Part shown: positions 44,425 through 53,425 of the stretch, in pieces
How the letters are laid out: each line of letters starts with the position of its first letter
How positions within the stretch are numbered: position 1 is the stretch's first letter
Source: Lacinutrix sp. C3R15
GTDB lineage: Bacteria; Bacteroidota; Bacteroidia; Flavobacteriales; Flavobacteriaceae
Length of the DNA: 64,000 bases
Direction: 5' to 3'
Assembly (NCBI RefSeq): GCF_018860825.1
Contig: NZ_JAHKPZ010000004.1
Coordinates: 62,001 to 126,000 of the forward strand
The notes under the pieces: generated by a model
Databases searched by the model: none
What the model saw: only the letters and a program-made list of their open reading frames with translations
What the model was told of the DNA's origin: nothing
Translations under genes and position numbers: made by a program

Positions 44425-46279
44425 TAGTAGTAAAATCTTTTGTGGTTATAATGCCTATTAATGTTTTGTTTGAAACTACTGGTAGGCAACTTATATTATG
44501 TTTTTGCATTAGCTTTTTAGCCTCTTCTATGCTTGTATCTTTTGTTGTTGTAATAACATTTTCTTTCATAAAATTTTGAACCGATTTGGTACTTTCTTCA
44601 ATTTCATCTAAGTGTGTTTTTACATCAGACCAACTCAACAATCCTACTAAATCTTTTTGATTGTTAATAACTGGCATGTGGTGAATATTTTTCCATTGCA
44701 TCATATGCAATACTAGCTCTAAACTATCTTTTTTATCTACTGAAAAAATATCGGTATTCATGATATGAGATACTTGTTGTTTTATAGAAAAGGAAGCATT
44801 TATGTCTTTATTTAAAACATTCCAAGTTGAAATAGGATACTCTTTTTCTTGTTTTAAGTACATGTTTTCTGTTAGTATTTGAAGCGCTTCTGCACGTTTT
44901 TTAGTCTGTAAAAGGTTTCTGTAGCTTTTTGTAATCCAATCAGATCCATTTAAAGACTGTATTCTATTTTCAATAATAGTTAGGTAATATTCTACATCTT
45001 TAGGTAAAACTCCCATGCTATAAAGTCCTTTATAAGCCATTGGTAATAGTTCATTTAACAGTAAATCTTGACAAGAAATAATGTTACCATTCCATTTAAA
45101 TTGCGTGGCCATTCCGTATCTAGCAGCACTAAAAAAATTAGCTTTAGCATCTTTAAAATCCATAGTTTCATGAATATTTTCATACTTTTTAGGTTTGCCA
45201 GTCATAACACCAACCCAAAACATCATGTTTGCAATTTCATCTGTAGTCGTAGGACCAGAAGGAATATATCTATTTTCAATTCTTAGGTGTGGTTTTTCGT
45301 CGCCAACGCCATAACAAACCCTGTTCCATCTATACACAGTTCCGTTATGCAGGCTTAATGCTTTTAGTTTAGGAATTTCACCATGTTGCAACATTTCTAC
45401 ACTATCTTTTTCAAAAGTACAGGTAACCAAACTCCTAAATCGCGAAATATTATCTTTAAAAATATCTGTAATTGTTCCTGTTTCCCAATGGTTACCAAAA
45501 CTTACTCTAGATTGTTTTTCATGTAATAAAAAAGAATTTGCTCTAGTATCTACACTTTGCGTAAATAGGGCTATTCTAGTTTCGCTCCATAATTCTTTTC
45601 CAAATAAAAGAGGAGCATTGGTACAAATACTTAAAATAGGTCCAGAAATGGCTTGTGCCCAATTATAACTGTCTATAAATTCATCTGGATTAATTTGTAG
45701 ATGCGCTTGAAAACTAGTGTTACAGCCTTCTAACATTACAGAATCATGGAGTAAATTTAACTCATCTACACCTTTAATATGAATATGAAAATCTTGTTTT
45801 CTAGATTCTTTAACCGCTTCATTTAATACCATATATCGCTGTATTGGCGTCATATTTTCTATACCAATATGTTTTGTTGAAAGAGTAGGTAAAATACCTG
45901 TTAATACAATTTTAGCCTTGTGTTTATCTGCAACAGTCTTTGCTTTTTTTAATAGCATTTTTAATTGCGTGTGTAATGCAGAAAAACAATTGTCTTTTAA
46001 CTCAAAAGGATCTAAATTAATTTCTAAGTTAAAGTTGCCAATTTCGGTAGTAAAATGTGCATCATTAATATCTTTTAATAACGCTAAAGCATTTCCTTTG
46101 GGTAAATATTCATTATCTACAATACAAAACTCTTGCTCTGCTCCTATTCTAATAGGTGATTTTTCAATCATACCACTAGAAATCATAAGGTCTAAAGCTT
46201 CTAAATCTTTAGTGAGTTGATGAATGTAATTTGCTTTATCTTTTTTTGTAGTTAATCTAGTAACGTGTAAATTTCCCAT
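44411..46279 (-). CDS. GCS2-family carboxylate-amine ligase fused to a CBS domain pair
   Basis: A 622-residue protein. Residues about 35-480 form a glutamate-cysteine ligase 2-type domain (GAEQEFCIVDNEYLPKG, NLEINLDPFELK, HLRIENRYIPSGPTT), which joins a carboxylate to an amine using ATP. Residues about 495-620 hold two CBS motifs (IFSVDKKDSLELVLHMM and VITTTKDTSIEEAKKLM), which usually bind adenine nucleotides and could regulate the ligase by energy state. The fusion is unusual compared with plain YbdK-like enzymes. It is the first gene of a two-gene unit with the AspA-like hydrolase. Confidence 0.88.
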   Translation of the reverse strand: MGNLHVTRLTTKKDKANYIHQLTKDLEALDLMISSGMIEKSPIRIGAEQEFCIVDNEYLPKGNALALLKDINDAHFTTEIGNFNLEINLDPFELKDNCFSALHTQLKMLLKKAKTVADKHKAKIVLTGILPTLSTKHIGIENMTPIQRYMVLNEAVKESRKQDFHIHIKGVDELNLLHDSVMLEGCNTSFQAHLQINPDEFIDSYNWAQAISGPILSICTNAPLLFGKELWSETRIALFTQSVDTRANSFLLHEKQSRVSFGNHWETGTITDIFKDNISRFRSLVTCTFEKDSVEMLQHGEIPKLKALSLHNGTVYRWNRVCYGVGDEKPHLRIENRYIPSGPTTTDEIANMMFWVGVMTGKPKKYENIHETMDFKDAKANFFSAARYGMATQFKWNGNIISCQDLLLNELLPMAYKGLYSMGVLPKDVEYYLTIIENRIQSLNGSDWITKSYRNLLQTKKRAEALQILTENMYLKQEKEYPISTWNVLNKDINASFSIKQQVSHIMNTDIFSVDKKDSLELVLHMMQWKNIHHMPVINNQKDLVGLLSWSDVKTHLDEIEESTKSVQNFMKENVITTTKDTSIEEAKKLMQKHNISCLPVVSNKTLIGIITTKDFTTNDPN

Positions 46280-46386
46280 AATATGTAACTTAAAACTTTA
46301 TTATTCATTAAGTTACAAAAAATACTAGATAAAAAATATGAGTAATATCATACTTTAATTTATGGTGTATTATGGTTAGTAATTGG

Positions 46387-46394
46387 TATTTTTG
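46387..46394 (+). promoter_or_regulatory. -7 element TATTTTTG for rnpA
   Basis: TATTTTTG matches TAnnTTTG and ends 17 bases before the rnpA ATG. It probably drives rnpA, the DUF4349 gene and the S41 protease gene. Confidence 0.6.
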
Positions 46395-46411
46395 TATACT
46401 TACTAGCTTAT

Positions 46412-46792
46412 ATGAAATGTACCTATAACAAATCTGAAAAACTAAAAAGCGAAAAGCTGATTACCAAACTTTTTACTGAAGGAAAATCGGTTTCGGCATA
46501 TCCTTTACGTCTTGTATATTTAGAAACTACATTTACAGAAGCCGTTTCTGCAAAAACTGGTGTTTCTGTACCTAAAAGAAATTTTAAAAAAGCAGTAGAC
46601 AGAATTAGAATAAAACGTGTCATGCGTGAAGCATACCGACTTAACAAACAAAATGTTTTTAACAACATTACAACACAATTTGCGTTTATGATTTTGTACA
46701 TTGGTAAAGAAAAACCTTCTTACAATCAGGTAGAAAGTGCTACAAAAAAGGCGTTCAACAAGTTTTTAGCTAAACATACGGAAAACAAATAA
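46412..46792 (+). CDS. rnpA: Ribonuclease P protein component
   Basis: A 126-residue basic protein that binds RNase P RNA and helps cleave 5' leaders from precursor tRNA. The RNR-type motif is visible as FKKAVDRIRIKRVMREAYRL. The N-terminus KSEKLKSEKLITKLFTEGKS is typical for Bacteroidota. The usual partner rpmH (L34) is not upstream here. The DUF4349 gene starts 11 bases after its stop, so they are in one unit. Confidence 0.95.
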   Translation: MKCTYNKSEKLKSEKLITKLFTEGKSVSAYPLRLVYLETTFTEAVSAKTGVSVPKRNFKKAVDRIRIKRVMREAYRLNKQNVFNNITTQFAFMILYIGKEKPSYNQVESATKKAFNKFLAKHTENK

Positions 46793-46803
46793 ATATAGAA
46801 ATC

Positions 46804-47619
46804 ATGAAATTTTTAACATCGCTTTTACTGCTTATACTACCTTTAGCATGTTCTAATTCTAGTAAAAGTAGCGATGCTAATTATGACTATATAGAATCTT
46901 CTGAAGTGATTTTAGAAGAGATGAAAGCACCAACACAAAGCTTTGAATCTGTACCAGAAAGCATAGACCAAAAGCTTATAAAAGAATCTTATTTACGTTT
47001 TCAAACCCAAGATTTAAATAAAACCTACCAACAAATTATTGGAATTGTAAAACAAAATAAAGGGTTTATACAAGATGATAACTCTAGTAAATCTTACAAT
47101 ACAATCACTAGAAATTTAATTATAAGAATGCCTGCTGATGGTTTTCAAAAAACCATAGATTCTATAAGTAATCATGTTGCTTTTTTTGATGCTAAACGCA
47201 TTTCTTCAAAAGATGTAACCGAAGAATTTATAGATATAGAAGCGCGTTTAAAAGCAAAAAGAACATTAGAAACAAGATATTTAGAGTTACTTTCTCAAGC
47301 TAAAAATGTAAAAGAAATTTTAGAAATTGAACGCCAACTCGCTTCCATTAGAGAAGAAATTGAAGCCAAACAAGGAAGATTAAAATACCTACAAAATAAA
47401 GTAGCATTAAGCACTTTAAATATTGAATTTTACAAACAAACCGCAGAAAGTGGTGTAAGGGTTTCTTACGGAACAAAAATGGGTAATGCTATTACATCTG
47501 GATTTAATAGTATATCCTTATTTTTTCTAGGACTTTTACATATTTGGCCTTTTTTACTTATTTTAGGTTTTGCTCTATTTTTCTTTAAAAGATGGCTTAA
47601 TAAGAAAAACAAAAAATAA
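46804..47619 (+). CDS. DUF4349 lipoprotein with C-terminal membrane helix
   Basis: A 271-residue protein. It begins with a lipoprotein signal (lipobox PLAC, Cys16), followed by the DUF4349 region: a beta domain (about 55-125) and a helical coiled-coil section (about 135-200, KNVKEILEIERQLASIREEI). One membrane helix near the C-terminus (about 237-260) is followed by a basic tail. Lipid at one end and a helix at the other suggest it spans or tethers in the envelope. Function is unknown. Its stop shares one base with the start of the protease gene. Confidence 0.85.
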   Translation: MKFLTSLLLLILPLACSNSSKSSDANYDYIESSEVILEEMKAPTQSFESVPESIDQKLIKESYLRFQTQDLNKTYQQIIGIVKQNKGFIQDDNSSKSYNTITRNLIIRMPADGFQKTIDSISNHVAFFDAKRISSKDVTEEFIDIEARLKAKRTLETRYLELLSQAKNVKEILEIERQLASIREEIEAKQGRLKYLQNKVALSTLNIEFYKQTAESGVRVSYGTKMGNAITSGFNSISLFFLGLLHIWPFLLILGFALFFFKRWLNKKNKK

Positions 47620-49259
47620 TGCACATGAAAACATTACTTAAAAAAAGAATACTTATTCCTGTTTTTGCAGCAACCATACTTTTTACAGGATCTGCATTTA
47701 AAAATGATTTTTTTGAAATTGCTAAGCAGATTGAAATTTTTACAACCTTGTTTAAAGAAATAAACATGAATTATGTAGATGAAACCAATCCTGGAGATTT
47801 AATGGATGCTGCCATTAAAAGTATGCTTACTAATTTAGACCCTTATACACGTTTTTACAATGAGCAAGATGTAGAAGCAGAACGTATAAAACGTACAGGT
47901 GATTATACAGGCATTGGTGCAAATGTTAGAACATTAAAAGATAAATTAATTATTATAGAACCTTATAAAGACTATCCTGCAGACAAGGCTGGTTTAAAAG
48001 CTGGTGACCAAATAATAAAAATTAACAATGTAGCTATTACAGACTATAAAGAAGAAGCTGGAGACTTATTAAAAGGTGCAGCAAACTCTACTGTAACTGT
48101 AACCTATTTACGCCAAGGAAAAGAAAATACAGCAACTATTAAGCGCTCTGAAATAGAAATTAATGCTGTACCTCATTTTTCTATGATTGATGCTAAAACA
48201 GGCTATATTGTATTAAGTAAGTTTAATACCAAAACAACTAGCCAAACGGCTTATGCTTTAAAAGATTTAAAAGCCCAAGGAGCAGAACGCATTATTTTAG
48301 ATTTAAGAAACAATCCTGGAGGTTTACTACGTGAAGCTATAGGTGTTGTTAACCTTTTTGTACCAAAAGGCCAATTGGTAGTTACCACAAAATCTAAAGT
48401 AAAAAAATACAACAAAACCTATTATACTAAAAATGATCCTTTAGATACAGATATACCTTTAGTAGTTTTAATAAACGGTTCTAGCGCTTCTGCAAGTGAA
48501 ATTGTTTCTGGTTCTTTACAAGATTTAGACAGAGCTGTTATTGTTGGTTCCAGAAGTTTTGGTAAAGGTTTGGTACAAAGACCAAAAAGCTTAACCTATG
48601 GTACCCAATTAAAGGTAACTATTTCTAGATATTATACACCTTCTGGTAGATGTATACAAGCTTTAGACTATTGGAATAGAGATGAAGATGGCAATGCAGT
48701 ACGTGTAAAACAAGAAAATTATCATGCCTTTAAAACCAAAAATGGTAGAAAGGTTTTTGATGGTGGTGGTGTTTTTCCAGATGAAGATTTAGCTTTCACT
48801 AAAACCTCTCCAATAACCAAAGCTGTTAATAATGAATTTTTAATTTTTGATTTTGCAACAGACTATTATTACAAAAATAATATTGAAGATATTCAAAGTT
48901 TTAAATTAACAGATGCAGATTTTTCAAGCTTTAAAAACTTTTTAAATTCTAATAATTTTAATTTTGAAACCGAAACCGAAAAAGCCCTTTCTGAAGTTTT
49001 AATGCAGGCAGAAAAAGAAGAATTAGATACTGCTATTAGTAAAGATTACAACACCTTGTTAACTAATTTAAACAAATCTAAAAGCAAAGCAATAGACCAA
49101 AATAAAGACCAAATTCTTGGCTTATTAACAGACGAAATTGTAAAACGTTATACTTACAGAGAAGGATTATATGAATACTATAAAACACATAATCTAGAAA
49201 TTGAAAAAGCAACTGAAATTTTAGCAAACCCTTCAAAATACGCAAGTTATTTAAAATAA
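47619..49259 (+). CDS. S41 family C-terminal processing protease
   Basis: A 546-residue periplasmic protease. The signal-anchor (about 8-25) is followed by an N-terminal region, a PDZ domain (about 85-170, IIIEPYKDYPADKAGLKAGD) and the S41 core. The catalytic Ser is in GSSASASEIVSG and the Lys in SFGKGLVQ. Such Ctp enzymes cut exported proteins near their C-termini. The start overlaps the DUF4349 stop by one base (TAATG); a second ATG six bases on is also possible. A helical C-terminal domain of about 130 residues follows the core. Confidence 0.93.
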   Translation: MHMKTLLKKRILIPVFAATILFTGSAFKNDFFEIAKQIEIFTTLFKEINMNYVDETNPGDLMDAAIKSMLTNLDPYTRFYNEQDVEAERIKRTGDYTGIGANVRTLKDKLIIIEPYKDYPADKAGLKAGDQIIKINNVAITDYKEEAGDLLKGAANSTVTVTYLRQGKENTATIKRSEIEINAVPHFSMIDAKTGYIVLSKFNTKTTSQTAYALKDLKAQGAERIILDLRNNPGGLLREAIGVVNLFVPKGQLVVTTKSKVKKYNKTYYTKNDPLDTDIPLVVLINGSSASASEIVSGSLQDLDRAVIVGSRSFGKGLVQRPKSLTYGTQLKVTISRYYTPSGRCIQALDYWNRDEDGNAVRVKQENYHAFKTKNGRKVFDGGGVFPDEDLAFTKTSPITKAVNNEFLIFDFATDYYYKNNIEDIQSFKLTDADFSSFKNFLNSNNFNFETETEKALSEVLMQAEKEELDTAISKDYNTLLTNLNKSKSKAIDQNKDQILGLLTDEIVKRYTYREGLYEYYKTHNLEIEKATEILANPSKYASYLK

Positions 49260-49283
49260 AAACTTGTATATTTAAACCTCAAT

Positions 49284-49304
49284 TTTCTAGAAAGCTTCTA
49301 GAAA
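49284..49304 (+). promoter_or_regulatory. 21-bp perfect palindrome before the OmpA-domain gene
   Basis: TTTCTAGAA (49284-49292) and TTCTAGAAA (49296-49304) with spacer AGC. It lies 12 bases before the start codon at 49317. Without a T run it is a poor terminator for the S41 gene. An operator or leader hairpin for the OmpA-domain gene is more likely. Confidence 0.45.
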
Positions 49305-49316
49305 CTTTATATTATA

Positions 49317-50183
49317 ATGAAAAAAACAGTTATTTACCTATTCCTTTTTTTAGGTTCTTTTTGTGCTTTGGCTCAAGAAAAACTAAAACATGAAGTGTAT
49401 TTTGAAACCGATGATTTTCACGTTTTATCTACCGAAGAAAATAGATTGTTATTATTCATTTCTGGATTAGATGGTATTGCTATTGAAAAGATATCTATTT
49501 ATGGTTTTTGTGATGATAGAGGAAGCCAAAATTATAATTTATCCTTATCACAAAAAAGAGCAAACGCCATAAAAACAGTGTTTTCTAATAACGAAATAGA
49601 CGAATCTTTAATAAGTAATGTAGATGGTAAAGGAGAAGTTTTACTAAAAATAATAAAAGAAGACCAGATAGATAAAATTAGAGGCTTAAACCGTAAAGTA
49701 GAAATTATTGTAACCAAACAACTACCAAAAAAGAAAATTGAAGAAAAGCCTAAAGACACCATACCTAGAGCAAAAAACGAAAAAACTACGCAAGATATTG
49801 CTAATGGTAATGTACAAGAAGGAGATAAAATACGATTAGATAATATTTACTTTAAAACAGGCTATCCAACGCTTGTAAAAGACTCTAATAATACCCTTAA
49901 AGAAATAGCTGCTATATTAGTAGAACAAGACAATGTTTACTTTTCTATTGAAGGGCATGTATGTTGCACACAAAACTCTAGAGATGCCGTAAATAGAAAA
50001 ACAAACAAGCGCGATTTATCTTTAGCCAGAGCCAAATTTATTTATGACTATTTATTAAAAAAAGGAGTAAGTAAAAGACGTATGCGCTATATTGGTATGC
50101 GTAGAAAGTTTCCGCTTGGTGGTGATCCTAAATATGATAGACGTGTAGAAATTTTAATAACTCACGTTGCCGAAAAACGCTAG
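49317..50183 (+). CDS. Protein with two OmpA-like domains
   Basis: A 288-residue exported protein. The signal peptide ends CALAQ (about residue 20). Two OmpA/MotB-like domains follow: the first about 25-135 (IYGFCDDRGSQNYNLSLSQKRANAI), the second about 165-285 (IRLDNIYFKTG, LSLARAKFIYDYLLKKGVS, RRVEILITH). These domains bind peptidoglycan through Asp and Arg residues. There is no beta-barrel, so it is probably a periplasmic cell-wall-binding protein. The second domain has two adjacent Cys (HVCCTQ). The stop codon overlaps the stop of the convergent acetyltransferase gene. Confidence 0.85.
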   Translation: MKKTVIYLFLFLGSFCALAQEKLKHEVYFETDDFHVLSTEENRLLLFISGLDGIAIEKISIYGFCDDRGSQNYNLSLSQKRANAIKTVFSNNEIDESLISNVDGKGEVLLKIIKEDQIDKIRGLNRKVEIIVTKQLPKKKIEEKPKDTIPRAKNEKTTQDIANGNVQEGDKIRLDNIYFKTGYPTLVKDSNNTLKEIAAILVEQDNVYFSIEGHVCCTQNSRDAVNRKTNKRDLSLARAKFIYDYLLKKGVSKRRMRYIGMRRKFPLGGDPKYDRRVEILITHVAEKR

Positions 50184-50623
50184 TTTTTCAACATACCTAT
50201 ATGTGGTATACCATCTTCAAGGTACTCCTCTCCTATTTCTTTAAAACCTAAACTATTATAGAATTTTTTTAAATAACATTGCGCTGAAATTTTAATGGTT
50301 TCTTCACCATAATATTCTTTTATAGCTGCTATAGAAGCTTTCATAATAGCAAAACCATATTTATGTTTTCTTTGGTTTTCTGCAACTACTACTCTACCAA
50401 TACTAGCTTCTTTAAAATATAATCCTGGTTTAAAAATACGTGTATAAGCAACTATTTTATCTGCTTTAAAACCTATAACATGTAAGGCTTTTTGATCTTT
50501 TCCATCAATATCCTGATATACACAATCTTGTTCTACCACAAAAACTTCGCTTCGTAGTTGTAAAATACTATAAAGCTCTTGTATTGTTAATTCATTAAAG
50601 GTTTTAGTTACTATGTTAAGCAT
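50180..50623 (-). CDS. ElaA-like GNAT acetyltransferase
   Basis: A 147-residue N-acetyltransferase. I start it at the ATG at 50623 (MLNIVTKTFNELT); a longer frame to 50665 would overlap the CDF gene. Motifs are LRSEVFVVEQDCVYQDIDG (ElaA hallmark) and the acetyl-CoA loop IGRVVVAENQRKHKYGFAIM. It transfers acetyl from acetyl-CoA to an unknown amine. It lies 28 bases after the CDF gene on the same strand. Confidence 0.88.
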   Translation of the reverse strand: MLNIVTKTFNELTIQELYSILQLRSEVFVVEQDCVYQDIDGKDQKALHVIGFKADKIVAYTRIFKPGLYFKEASIGRVVVAENQRKHKYGFAIMKASIAAIKEYYGEETIKISAQCYLKKFYNSLGFKEIGEEYLEDGIPHIGMLKN

Positions 50624-50651
50624 AATTTTAAATGGTAGTTTAAAAAATAGA

Positions 50652-51563
50652 TTAATCCTGCACAATTACTTCTTTAGGATCTTCTTTATTATATTCTGGT
50701 TGTATGGTTACATGGTTTATATTAAAGTTCTCCTGTAATATCTTTTCTATATCTAAAAGTAAAGTATTAAATGCAGTTGTTGATATATCTTCTTTTAGGT
50801 CTAAATGGGCTTCTAAATGTAGTTCATCATCACTTAAGTTCCAGATATGAACATGGTGTATTTTTTTTACTTTTGGTAGTTTATTAACAACACGAACTAC
50901 TTCTTTTATATTAATATCATCTGGAGTAAAAAGCATCAACATTCTGGTAGATGTTTTTAATAAATCATAACCTACCCAAATTAAATACAAAGCAATTAAT
51001 AAAGTTAATAGACTATCTACCCAAAAAATTTGGTAGTATTTCATTAACAAACCACCTATTAACACAGCAACGCTAGCCAACATATCTGTAAGTAAATGCA
51101 AATATGCAGAACGCATATTGATACTATTTTTGGAATCGTTTTTAAGTAATAAAACACTAAATCCGTTACCAACAATAGCAATAATAGATAACCAAATTAC
51201 TAATCCTGATGCTACTTCTTGCGGATTTTGAAAACGTTTAACAGCCTCAATAATTAATAAAATTGCTACTATTACTAAGGTTGAAGCATTAATAAAAGCG
51301 GCAAGAATTTCTGCTCTTTTATAACCAAAAGTTCTATTAATAGAAGCTTTTTGTTTGGCTAATTTTGCAGCAACATAACTTACTATTAAAGAAATTACAT
51401 CGCTAAAATTATGTAAAGCATCACTTAGTAACGATAAACTTCCAGAAATTAAACCACCAATCACTTGGGCTGTAGTAATTAGTATATTTAAAAATATAGT
51501 AATTAACAGTTTTTGACCTTTTACGTCTTTGTGATTATGTGTGTGGTTATGTGCATGGTTCAT
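50652..51563 (-). CDS. Cation diffusion facilitator (zinc exporter type)
   Basis: A 303-residue inner-membrane exporter. The N-terminus is His-rich (NHAHNHTHNHKD), followed by six membrane helices (about 18-205) and a cytoplasmic ferredoxin-like domain (about 210-295) with HHVHIWNLSDDELHLEAHLDL. The transport site shows the HD-HD pattern in LHNFSD and HLLTDM, typical for Zn2+/Cd2+ proton antiport. It follows rpiB by one base, so they are cotranscribed. Metal specificity is inferred from these residues. Confidence 0.93.
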   Translation of the reverse strand: MNHAHNHTHNHKDVKGQKLLITIFLNILITTAQVIGGLISGSLSLLSDALHNFSDVISLIVSYVAAKLAKQKASINRTFGYKRAEILAAFINASTLVIVAILLIIEAVKRFQNPQEVASGLVIWLSIIAIVGNGFSVLLLKNDSKNSINMRSAYLHLLTDMLASVAVLIGGLLMKYYQIFWVDSLLTLLIALYLIWVGYDLLKTSTRMLMLFTPDDINIKEVVRVVNKLPKVKKIHHVHIWNLSDDELHLEAHLDLKEDISTTAFNTLLLDIEKILQENFNINHVTIQPEYNKEDPKEVIVQD

Positions 51564-51564
51564 T

Positions 51565-51999
51565 TTAACAACTAACTGGTATTTTATCTACTCTGTTTTG
51601 ATGACGACCACCTTCAAAAGGAGTTTCTAAAAAAGTATCTACCATAGCAATAGCTTGTTGTACTGCTGTGTAACGTGCAGGAATACAAATAATATTAGCA
51701 TTATTATGTTGTCTGGTTAATACAGTAATTTCTTTGGTCCAACAAATACCAGCGCGTATTTTTTGATGTTTATTAGCAGTCATTGCTACACCATTTGCGC
51801 TTCCACAAATTAAAATACCAAAATCTGCTTTTTTACTTTCTACATCTTCTGCTACTGGATGTACAAAATCTGGATAATCTACACTTTCACTACTATCTGT
51901 ACCGTAATTTTTTACTGTATGTCCTTTTGCTTCTAAATGTTTAATTATTGCAAATTTATAATCGGTTCCTGCGTGATCGTTTCCTATGGAGATAGTCAT
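51565..51999 (-). CDS. rpiB: Ribose 5-phosphate isomerase B
   Basis: A 144-residue isomerase that interconverts ribose 5-phosphate and ribulose 5-phosphate in the pentose phosphate pathway. It starts SIGNDHAGTDYKF, has the active-site Cys in ILICGSANGVAMTAN, and ends in the usual helical tail. It is the first gene of the rpiB-CDF-ElaA unit on the minus strand. Allose 6-phosphate activity is known for some members but is not expected here. Confidence 0.95.
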   Translation of the reverse strand: MTISIGNDHAGTDYKFAIIKHLEAKGHTVKNYGTDSSESVDYPDFVHPVAEDVESKKADFGILICGSANGVAMTANKHQKIRAGICWTKEITVLTRQHNNANIICIPARYTAVQQAIAMVDTFLETPFEGGRHQNRVDKIPVSC

Positions 52000-52111
52000 T
52001 TTTGTAGTAATTAAATGGGTTTCTTTTTTAACAGCATAAAGGTACTAAAATTAAAAAAGCCTTGTTATAAAATGAAACAAGACTTTTAAAAAATTTATGG
52101 GATAGCTTCGT

Positions 52112-53425
52112 TTACTTTTTCATAATCTTTTTTATAGTTTTTCCGTGATCGGTATATACTAATGCAAAATAATAACCAGCGCTAAGATTAGATAAATTAA
52201 TAGTAGTATTTGTAGTTGTTAACAACTGCTTTCCTTGCAGATTTACAATAGTAACCTCTTGTAAAATTTGATTGCTTTTTAAACCAATATGCAAGTTATT
52301 AACCACTGGATTTGGATACATACTAATGGTATTCAATTGGTTTTCAGTAGTACTTAAAGTTTCACAATCCGTACTAAAAACCACAGAAGAATAATTAAAA
52401 TTTGTCCAATTAGCAGTAGAAAATACTTCATCATCTACACTAGCACAATCTATATCTACATTATACAAACTAAAACTAGTAATATTAGTATTGTTTCCAT
52501 TTCTTAAATCTAGGCTACCAATAGTAGAATTATTAAAAGCAACAGTAGTTAAATTGGTACTATTAGAAAGATCTAGATGATCAACAGAAATACCTTCTAA
52601 ATAGAAACTTTCTATATCTATTAAATTGCTTGTGTCTAAATTTGTTAATGTATTCCCATCATAGGAAATAATAGTATTAATTTTAGTACAATTAGTTAAA
52701 TTAATAGTATTTAAATTACTAATCCACCTAAAAGTTAATCTTTCTAAATTGATACAATTGCTTACATTTAAATCTTGTAGATTACTATCAAATACACCAA
52801 AATTTATTAATGCTGGATTATTACTTAAATCTAAACTATGAATAAAAGTTTCATTAATATTAATATTACTTAAAGAAGTACAACCCGCAACATTTAAGGT
52901 TTGTAAATAAGATTCATTTGCTCTAATAGTAGTTAAGGAAGTTAAACCACTAACATCTAAATGTGGTAAATAACTTTTATACATATCTATGTTTTCTAAG
53001 GAAGTACAAGTACTTAAATCTAAACTATTCAGTCCGGAAATTTTAATATCGAGATCTACTAATCCGCTACAACCAGTAACATTTAAGCTTTCTAAAGTAT
53101 AATTTAAAGCGAGATCTAAATTTTGTAAAGCAGTTAAACCGCTTACATCTAAATGTATTAAGTTGGTATTATTTACAGAGCTTAAAGAAGTTAAGGTTGT
53201 AAAATCTCGAATTCCCGTCATATCCGATATATCGGTATAAGAAACATCTAAGCTATTAACAATAGCTACATCGCTTGTTAATACTTGTCCGTCAAGCGTT
53301 CCTTCACTATCAATGGCCTGATTTATTAAAAATTGTTCAAAAGCAGAATCTGGAATAGCTGTATATTGTGCATGTATTTGATACATACATATAATACTTA
53401 ATAAGAAAGTGTACATTTTTTTCAT
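52112..53425 (-). CDS. T9SS-exported leucine-rich repeat-like protein
   Basis: A 437-residue exported protein. The signal peptide ends YQIHA (about residue 19). It begins with TAIPDSAFEQFLINQAID, a segment common in flavobacterial LRR proteins. Then come about a dozen 21-23-residue repeats (about 55-345) of the form LDVSGLTSLTTI or LNVAGCTSLSNI, as in internalin-like or bacterial LRR proteins. The C-terminal type A T9SS tail includes ISMYPNPVVNNL and ends KTIKKIMKK. It is expected to be on the surface and to bind proteins or glycans. Confidence 0.86.
   Translation of the reverse strand: MKKMYTFLLSIICMYQIHAQYTAIPDSAFEQFLINQAIDSEGTLDGQVLTSDVAIVNSLDVSYTDISDMTGIRDFTTLTSLSSVNNTNLIHLDVSGLTALQNLDLALNYTLESLNVTGCSGLVDLDIKISGLNSLDLSTCTSLENIDMYKSYLPHLDVSGLTSLTTIRANESYLQTLNVAGCTSLSNININETFIHSLDLSNNPALINFGVFDSNLQDLNVSNCINLERLTFRWISNLNTINLTNCTKINTIISYDGNTLTNLDTSNLIDIESFYLEGISVDHLDLSNSTNLTTVAFNNSTIGSLDLRNGNNTNITSFSLYNVDIDCASVDDEVFSTANWTNFNYSSVVFSTDCETLSTTENQLNTISMYPNPVVNNLHIGLKSNQILQEVTIVNLQGKQLLTTTNTTINLSNLSAGYYFALVYTDHGKTIKKIMKK

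Noticed and set aside
49284-49304. Terminator for the S41 protease gene
   Set aside because: The palindrome lacks a following T run; it is reported as a possible operator instead.
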